From contig CAILKA010000300.1 of assembly GCA_903834645.1 (NCBI GenBank), forward strand, positions 1 through 9,623: a stretch of DNA of 9,623 bases, written 5' to 3'. The stretch's first letter is position 1. Every line of letters begins with the position of its first letter. The notes under the pieces were generated by a model. It worked only from the letters and a program-made list of their open reading frames with translations. It did no database searches and was not told where the DNA came from. A program made the translations under genes and the position numbers. Positions 5,761 through 9,623 of the stretch are shown piece after piece. This stretch comes from an uncultured beta proteobacterium (GTDB taxonomy: Bacteria; Pseudomonadota; Gammaproteobacteria; Burkholderiales; Burkholderiaceae_C).

Positions 5761-7152
5761 ATGTCTTCCCCGTCCGAGAGTGCACCGGGCCAGCCGGCTT
5801 CGCCGACCGTGGGTTTCGTCAGCCTGGGCTGTCCCAAGGCGCTCACCGATTCAGAGCTGATCCTCACGCGCCTGAGCGCGGAGGGCTACCGGACGGCGCG
5901 CAGCTTCCAGGGCGCCGATCTGGTCATCGTCAACACCTGCGGCTTCATCGACGAAGCGGTCAAGGAAAGCCTGGACACGATCGGCGAGGCGCTGGCATCC
6001 AACGGGCGCGTCATCGTGACCGGCTGCCTGGGTGCGAAGTCGGGTTCGGATGGTGCCAACCTCGTGCGCAGCGTCCATCCCAAGGTATTGGCCGTGACTG
6101 GCCCGCATGCCACCGACGAGGTGATGCAGGCGGTGCATGCCCACCTGCCCAAGCCCCATGACCCCTTCGTCGACCTGCTCCCGCCTGCCGGCATCAAGCT
6201 GACGCCCAGGCATTACGCCTACCTCAAGATCAGTGAGGGATGCAACCACCGCTGCACCTTCTGCATCATCCCGAGCATGCGCGGGGACCTGGTCTCGCGC
6301 CCGGTGGGGGATGTGCTCAACGAGGCGCGCGCGCTGTTCGACTCGGGCGTGAAGGAACTGCTCGTCGTGAGCCAGGACACGAGCGCGTACTGTGTGTACC
6401 TGCAGTACCGCACCGGCTTTTGGGATGGCAAGCCCGTGAAGACGCGGCTGACCGACCTGTGCGAGCGGCTGGCTGAACTCGCTCGTGCGCACGAAGCATG
6501 GGTGCGGCTGCACTACGTCTACCCCTATCCGCACGTGGACGAACTCCTGCCGCTGATGGCTGACGGGCGCATCCTGCCCTACCTGGACGTTCCGTTCCAG
6601 CACGCCCATCCCGATGTGCTGCGCCGGATGCGGCGCCCGGCCAGCGGCGAGCGCAACCTGGAGCGGCTGCAGCGCTGGCGCGAGGCCTGCCCCCAACTGG
6701 TCGTACGCTCCACCTTCATAGCCGGTTTCCCGGGGGAAACGGAAGAAGAGTTCGAAGCCCTGCTCGAATTCGTGCGCGAGGCTGGCATCGACCGCGCGGG
6801 ATGCTTTGCCTACTCGCCGGTGGACGGGGCCGCCGCCAACGCCCTGCCGGGCCAGCTTCCGGCTGCCGAGCGCGAGGCGCGTCGAGCGCGCTTCATGGCA
6901 GTGGCCGAGGAGGTCTCGGCTCGCCGCCTGCTCATGCGGGTGGGCGCGACCATGCAGGTGCTGGTGGACCACGCACCGGCGCTCGGGCGCCGTGGCGGTC
7001 GCGGACGCAGTTACGCCGATGCGCCCGAGATCGACGGCGTCGTGCACCTGCTGCCGCCGGCGCGGGCTTCGCGCACTCTCAAGGTGGGCGAGTTCACGCG
7101 TGCGCGCATCGTCGCCACCCAGGGTCACGACCTCGTGGCCGAGCCAGCCTAG
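5761..7152 (+). CDS. rimO: Ribosomal protein S12 methylthiotransferase RimO
   Basis: A 463-residue radical SAM enzyme that adds a methylthio group to the conserved aspartate of ribosomal protein S12. The N-terminal UPF0004 domain (about 17-130) carries Cys24, Cys60 and Cys89 for the auxiliary [4Fe-4S] cluster. The radical SAM domain (about 148-385) has CNHRCTFC with Cys161, Cys165 and Cys168. Further family motifs are RLHYVYPYP (249-257) and FIAGFPGETEEEF (319-331). A TRAM domain (about 389-460) ends the protein. All six cluster cysteines are present. One odd spot: the loop after SQDTSAY, which in E. coli RimO reads GVDV, here reads CVYL (211-214). The start is nine bases after the phaR stop with no convincing Shine-Dalgarno sequence, so coupling to phaR is likely. 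It is distinguished from MiaB by the RimO-type SQDTSAY and YRTGFWDGKPV signatures. Confidence 0.95.
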   Translation: MSSPSESAPGQPASPTVGFVSLGCPKALTDSELILTRLSAEGYRTARSFQGADLVIVNTCGFIDEAVKESLDTIGEALASNGRVIVTGCLGAKSGSDGANLVRSVHPKVLAVTGPHATDEVMQAVHAHLPKPHDPFVDLLPPAGIKLTPRHYAYLKISEGCNHRCTFCIIPSMRGDLVSRPVGDVLNEARALFDSGVKELLVVSQDTSAYCVYLQYRTGFWDGKPVKTRLTDLCERLAELARAHEAWVRLHYVYPYPHVDELLPLMADGRILPYLDVPFQHAHPDVLRRMRRPASGERNLERLQRWREACPQLVVRSTFIAGFPGETEEEFEALLEFVREAGIDRAGCFAYSPVDGAAANALPGQLPAAEREARRARFMAVAEEVSARRLLMRVGATMQVLVDHAPALGRRGGRGRSYADAPEIDGVVHLLPPARASRTLKVGEFTRARIVATQGHDLVAEPA

Positions 7153-7204
7153 TCAGTCCCCAAGCCCTCCCGAGCCACAGCGCCGGGGCCCTGCGAGCGC
7201 CACC

Positions 7205-8380
7205 GTGACCACATCCCTGGACCCGATCACCCGCCAGATTCACCACCCCTACGAGCCGCCCAACGGTTTCAGTGCCTTCCCGCCCGCGGTTCACAAGGCA
7301 TCGACCGTCATGTTTGCCGACGTGGCCGCCCTGCGCCAGCGCTCGTGGAAGAGCCGCGCCGGCTACACCTACGGGCTCCACGGCACGCCGACAACCTTCA
7401 CGCTCGAACAGCGCCTGGCCGACCTCGAGGGGGGTGCTCATTGCGTGCTGGCCCCGAGTGGCCTGGCGGCCATCACCAACGTCAACCTCGCGCTGCTGCG
7501 CGCGGGGGACCACCTCCTGCTGCCCCACAACGTCTACGGGCCCTCGCGCGAACAGGCCGCCTCGCTGCTGTCGCGATGGGGCATCACCCACGGGCTTTAC
7601 GATCCGATGGAGCCGGCCTCGCTGCAGGCGGCGTTGACCCCCGCCACGCGCCTGGTGTGGCTCGAGGCTCCCGGCTCCGTGACGATGGAGTTCCCCGATC
7701 TGGCTGCGCTGGTGGAGATCGTGCGCCGACACGGCGCGGTGGCTGCCCTGGACAACACCTGGGGCGCGGGCCTGGCGTTCCGACCCTTCGACCTCGGCGT
7801 GGACATCTCCATGCAGGCCGTCACCAAGTATCCCTCTGGCGGCGCCGACGTGCTCATGGGCTCGGTCGTGACGCGCGACGAGGACCTCTTCCATCGCCTG
7901 TTGCATGTGCACGGGATGCTCGGGATGGGCGTGGCGGCCAACGACGCCGAGCTGGTGCTGCGCGCGCTGCCCACGATCGGCGTGCGCTACGCGGCGCACG
8001 ACCTCACCGCCCGGGCGCTCGCCGGCTGGTTTGCCGAGCAGCGTGGCGTGCGCCAGGTCTTGCACCCGGCGCTGCCGGGCTCGCCTGGCCACGCGCACTG
8101 GGCCCGGCACTGCCGCGCGGCGGCGGGCCTTTTTTCGGTGCTCTTCGAGGAATCCGTCGCACAGCCGCAGGTCGATGCCTTCGTCAACGCCATGCGCCTC
8201 TTTGGCATTGGCTACTCCTGGGGCGGCCCGATGAGCCTGGCTGTGCCCTACGACCTCGACGCCATGCGCAGCGGTGCAGCCCGGCCCACCGGCCATCTCG
8301 TCCGGTTCTCGATCGGCCTGGAAGCGGTCGAGGACCTGCGGGCAGACCTGCAAGCCGCGATGACCCAGGCCTTAGGCTGA
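7205..8380 (+). CDS. metC: Cystathionine beta-lyase (MetC type, PLP-dependent)
   Basis: A 391-residue fold-type I PLP enzyme of the Cys/Met metabolism family. It cleaves cystathionine to homocysteine, pyruvate and ammonia in methionine synthesis. Residues matching E. coli MetC are Tyr111 stacking on PLP, Asp183 (DNTWGAG), the Schiff-base Lys208 (AVTKYPSGGADVLMGS), Ser338-Trp339 (GYSWGG) and the carboxylate-binding Arg367 (VRFSIGLE). Tyr56 is present, but the next expected phosphate-binding residue, Arg58 in E. coli, is Leu (YGLHGTPT). The frame is open far upstream over rimO, so the start must be chosen: GTG 7205 lies 52 bases after the rimO stop and gives a normal N-terminus (LDPITRQIHHPYEPPNGF). 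No clear Shine-Dalgarno sequence is seen. It converges on smpB. A related beta-lyase such as cysteine desulfhydrase cannot be excluded. Confidence 0.88.
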   Translation: MTTSLDPITRQIHHPYEPPNGFSAFPPAVHKASTVMFADVAALRQRSWKSRAGYTYGLHGTPTTFTLEQRLADLEGGAHCVLAPSGLAAITNVNLALLRAGDHLLLPHNVYGPSREQAASLLSRWGITHGLYDPMEPASLQAALTPATRLVWLEAPGSVTMEFPDLAALVEIVRRHGAVAALDNTWGAGLAFRPFDLGVDISMQAVTKYPSGGADVLMGSVVTRDEDLFHRLLHVHGMLGMGVAANDAELVLRALPTIGVRYAAHDLTARALAGWFAEQRGVRQVLHPALPGSPGHAHWARHCRAAAGLFSVLFEESVAQPQVDAFVNAMRLFGIGYSWGGPMSLAVPYDLDAMRSGAARPTGHLVRFSIGLEAVEDLRADLQAAMTQALG

Positions 8381-8399
8381 GGGCAGCGCCGGCCTCAGC
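8376..8399. terminator. Symmetric hairpin spanning both stop codons of metC and smpB
   Basis: GCTGAGG (8376-8382) and CCTCAGC (8393-8399) form a perfect seven-pair stem with a GC-rich ten-base loop. The left arm contains the metC stop TGA (8378-8380) and the right arm contains the smpB stop TGA on the minus strand (8397-8395). Position and symmetry suit a two-way end for the convergent transcripts, but there is no T-run on either side, so intrinsic termination is uncertain. Confidence 0.4.
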
Positions 8400-8862
8400 G
8401 GTCGCCCGAGGACGAGACCTTGTGGCGCATCAGACGCTGCTTCTCGCGATCCCAATCCCGTTTCTTCTCGGTTTCGCGCTTGTCGTGCTGAGCCTTGCCG
8501 CGTGCAAGCGCGACTTCGACCTTCACGCGTCCGCCCTTGTAGTGCAGGTTCAGGGGCACCAGGGTGAACCCACGCTGTTCGACCTTGCCGATCAGCCTGC
8601 GGATCTCGTCTCGGTGCATCAGCAGCTTGCGCGTGCGGTCGGCCTGCGGATGGACATGGCTGGAGGCAGATCGAAGCGGATCGATGCGGCAGCCGATCAG
8701 GTAGAGCTCCCCGTCTCGGATGAGCACGTAGCCATCGGTGAGCTGCACCTGCCCGGCGCGTATGGCCTTGACCTCCCAGCCCTCCAGCACAAGGCCGGCC
8801 TCATGACGCTCCTCCACGTGGTAATCGAAGCGGGCACGGCGGTTCTCGGCAATATCGGGCAT
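8395..8862 (-). CDS. smpB: SsrA-binding protein SmpB
   Basis: A 155-residue tmRNA-binding protein needed for trans-translation: it carries tmRNA into stalled ribosomes for rescue and tagging of the unfinished peptide. The OB-fold core starts at ENRRARFDY (6-14) and includes GLVLEGWEVKAIRAG (23-37), QLTDGYV (40-46) and FTLVPLNLHYKGGRVKVEVALARGK (99-123). The basic C-terminal tail that enters the mRNA channel is complete (HDKRE, then KKRDWDREKQRLMR at 133-146). Length is normal (about 150-160). The frame is open upstream to 8976 into ratA, but MPDI at 8862 gives the standard N-terminus. The Shine-Dalgarno sequence is weak. It is divergent from ratA with a 29-base spacer, as in many proteobacteria. 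Confidence 0.96.
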   Translation of the reverse strand: MPDIAENRRARFDYHVEERHEAGLVLEGWEVKAIRAGQVQLTDGYVLIRDGELYLIGCRIDPLRSASSHVHPQADRTRKLLMHRDEIRRLIGKVEQRGFTLVPLNLHYKGGRVKVEVALARGKAQHDKRETEKKRDWDREKQRLMRHKVSSSGDR

Positions 8863-8874
8863 CTTGGGGGTACC

Positions 8875-8880
8875 TACAAT
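8875..8880 (+). promoter_or_regulatory. -10 box for ratA-rnfH
   Basis: TACAAT matches the sigma70 -10 consensus at five of six bases and is the only such box just before ratA. Transcription would begin near 8887, leaving only about five bases before the ratA ATG at 8892, which implies a nearly leaderless mRNA. No good -35 box is seen 16-18 bases upstream. It forms one arm of a dyad with the minus-strand box at 8892-8887. Confidence 0.45.
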
Positions 8881-8886
8881 CGGCCC

Positions 8887-8892
8887 ATTGTA
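8887..8892 (-). promoter_or_regulatory. -10 box for smpB, mirror image of the ratA box
   Basis: On the minus strand the sequence again reads TACAAT. Transcription would start near 8880, giving smpB a leader of about 18 bases. The box overlaps the first base of the ratA start codon. The whole stretch 8875-8892 (TACAATCGGCCCATTGTA) is palindromic at 16 of 18 positions, so the two promoters may compete or share a regulator. The -35 region is poor. Confidence 0.4.
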
Positions 8893-9344
8893 TGAAGCAC
8901 CTGCGGCGCTCCGTCTTGCTGTGGTACTCGGCGCGCGAGATGTACGACCTCGTGACCGCCGTGGAGGACTACCCACGCTTCCTGCCCTGGTGTGACCGCG
9001 CCGAGGTGCTCGACCGGCACCACGACGGCGTGACGGCCCGGCTCGCCCTGGCCTATGCGGGCGTACGCCACGCGTTCACCACCCGCAATGCACACCTGGC
9101 AGACGAAGCGGTGACGATGCGGCTCGTGGATGGCCCGTTCTCGCTGCTCGAGGGCGCCTGGGCCTTCCGTCCCATCGCGGCCGCGCCCGCTGACCGTGAG
9201 GCCTGTCGGGTCGAGCTCGACCTGCGCTACGCCTTCTCCAGTGTGGCCCTGGAAGCCTTGCTGAGCCCTGTTTTCGACAAGGTGGCCGAGACCCTCGTCG
9301 ACTCGTTCGTGAGCCGTGCCGAGACGGTCTACGGGCCGCGGTGA
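8892..9344 (+). CDS. ratA: RatA family START/COQ10-like protein
   Basis: A 150-residue protein of the polyketide cyclase/START-like family (RatA, also YfjG; relative of COQ10). Hallmarks are the N-terminal strand followed by YSAREMYDLVTAVEDYPRFLPWC (12-34), the middle strand with FSLLEGAWAFRP, and the C-terminal amphipathic helix with SPVFDKVAETLVDSFVSRAE. E. coli RatA was reported as a toxin blocking 70S ribosome assembly, while the family's similarity to COQ10 points to a role in ubiquinone binding or respiration; the sequence cannot settle this. Length is normal. No Shine-Dalgarno sequence lies before the ATG, in line with the near-leaderless mRNA suggested by the -10 box at 8875. The stop overlaps the rnfH start (ATGA-type), so the two are one operon. 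Confidence 0.92.
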   Translation: MKHLRRSVLLWYSAREMYDLVTAVEDYPRFLPWCDRAEVLDRHHDGVTARLALAYAGVRHAFTTRNAHLADEAVTMRLVDGPFSLLEGAWAFRPIAAAPADREACRVELDLRYAFSSVALEALLSPVFDKVAETLVDSFVSRAETVYGPR

Positions 9345-9623
9345 TGGCCCGTGACGCGACGGACACACCCACCCACGCGGGTCCTGGCTCGTCTGGGGAC
9401 GGAACATTGCGGGTCGAGGTCGTCTACGCGCCCGCTGGCGGCCCGGTGGATCTCACCGGGTTGACCGTGCCGGCAGGCGCCACGCTGGAACTGGCTCTTG
9501 TCGCCAGTGGTGTGCTGGAGCGCCACGGGCTGGACTCTGCGCAGGCGGCCTTGGGCATCTGGGGCCGCCGGGCGCGCCCGGACACGGCGCTGCGGCAGGG
9601 CGACAGGGTGGAGGTGTACCGAC
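9344..9623 (+). CDS. rnfH: RnfH family (RatB) ubiquitin-fold protein, 3' end beyond window
   Basis: An open frame of 93 codons from the ATG at 9344, whose first base is also the last base of the ratA stop codon. After a disordered Gly/Ser/Thr-rich start of about 20 residues, the pattern is that of RnfH (UPF0125): LRVEVVYAP at 22-30, VPAGATLELALVASGVLERHG in the middle, then GIWGRRARPDTALRQGD and VEVYR at the truncated end. RnfH has a small beta-grasp fold and is usually about 90-110 residues, so only a short tail is missing. It was named for proximity to rnf electron-transport genes in some bacteria; in E. coli it is the second gene (RatB) of the ratA operon. Its biochemical role is unknown. 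The N-terminal extension before the conserved strand is longer than in many members. Confidence 0.88.
   Translation, partial: MARDATDTPTHAGPGSSGDGTLRVEVVYAPAGGPVDLTGLTVPAGATLELALVASGVLERHGLDSAQAALGIWGRRARPDTALRQGDRVEVYR

Noticed and set aside
5851..7128. Open frame of 425 codons on the minus strand opposite rimO
   Set aside because: It mirrors the codon pattern of rimO, shows no recognisable domain, and has no sensible start signal.
6806..7204. Upstream extension of the metC frame into rimO
   Set aside because: The extra 133 codons overlap rimO TRAM coding out of frame and do not resemble the PLP-enzyme family; GTG 7205 gives the normal N-terminus.
7094..8353. Open frame of 419 codons on the minus strand opposite metC
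   Set aside because: It is a shadow of metC with His/Arg/Gly-rich composition and no family signature.
7345..8895. Plus-strand frame of 516 codons across metC and smpB
   Set aside because: It runs in a different frame through metC and then antisense through smpB; both real genes have full catalytic or family motifs, while this frame has none.
8892..9623. ratA-rnfH as a new toxin-antitoxin system
   Set aside because: The pair is a widely conserved smpB-linked operon; RnfH is not an established antitoxin and there is nothing in the sequence to support a new toxin-antitoxin module here.

Overview
The window is GC-rich (roughly two thirds G+C by eye) and tightly packed chromosomal DNA. Gene content and order (relA, tRNA-Val, phaR, rimO; and smpB divergent from ratA-rnfH) fit a betaproteobacterium of the order Burkholderiales, probably in the Comamonadaceae/Sphaerotilus-Leptothrix-Rubrivivax area. 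That placement is inferred from gene order and protein character; no search was run. I see no insertion sequence, phage gene, CRISPR array or other sign of recent transfer. This is core genome, not an island.

Layout. Bases 1-55 hold the first 18 codons of a minus-strand gene that leaves the window. A 171-base divergent spacer follows, then a secreted SIMPL-domain protein (227-940, plus). Converging on it is bdhA, 3-hydroxybutyrate dehydrogenase (950-1720, minus). Divergent from bdhA are an alpha/beta hydrolase (1830-2705) and, 19 bases later, relA (2725-4998). A complete tRNA-Val(GAC) gene (5033-5109), with its own extended -10 promoter and GC-rich discriminator, precedes phaR (5173-5751), rimO (5761-7152) and a MetC-type cystathionine beta-lyase (7205-8380). 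smpB (8395-8862, minus) converges on metC across a 14-base gap containing a symmetric hairpin. It diverges from ratA (8892-9344) and rnfH (9344 to the window end) across a 29-base spacer with overlapping, mirror-image -10 boxes.

How the genes fit together. The first half has a polyhydroxybutyrate (PHB) and stringent-response theme. BdhA oxidises 3-hydroxybutyrate released from PHB; the adjacent hydrolase may cut 3-hydroxybutyrate oligomers; RelA makes (p)ppGpp; PhaR senses PHB and represses PHB-associated genes. The second half is translation upkeep: RimO modifies ribosomal protein S12, SmpB works with tmRNA in ribosome rescue, and RatA/RnfH are the conserved smpB neighbours.

I found no clearly new system. 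The points most worth a second look are an altered synthetase motif in RelA (EFAD instead of ExDD), a doubly altered conserved loop in RimO, the MetC Arg58-to-Leu difference, the two-way smpB/ratA promoter with a possibly near-leaderless ratA mRNA, and the bdhA-hydrolase-relA-phaR grouping.
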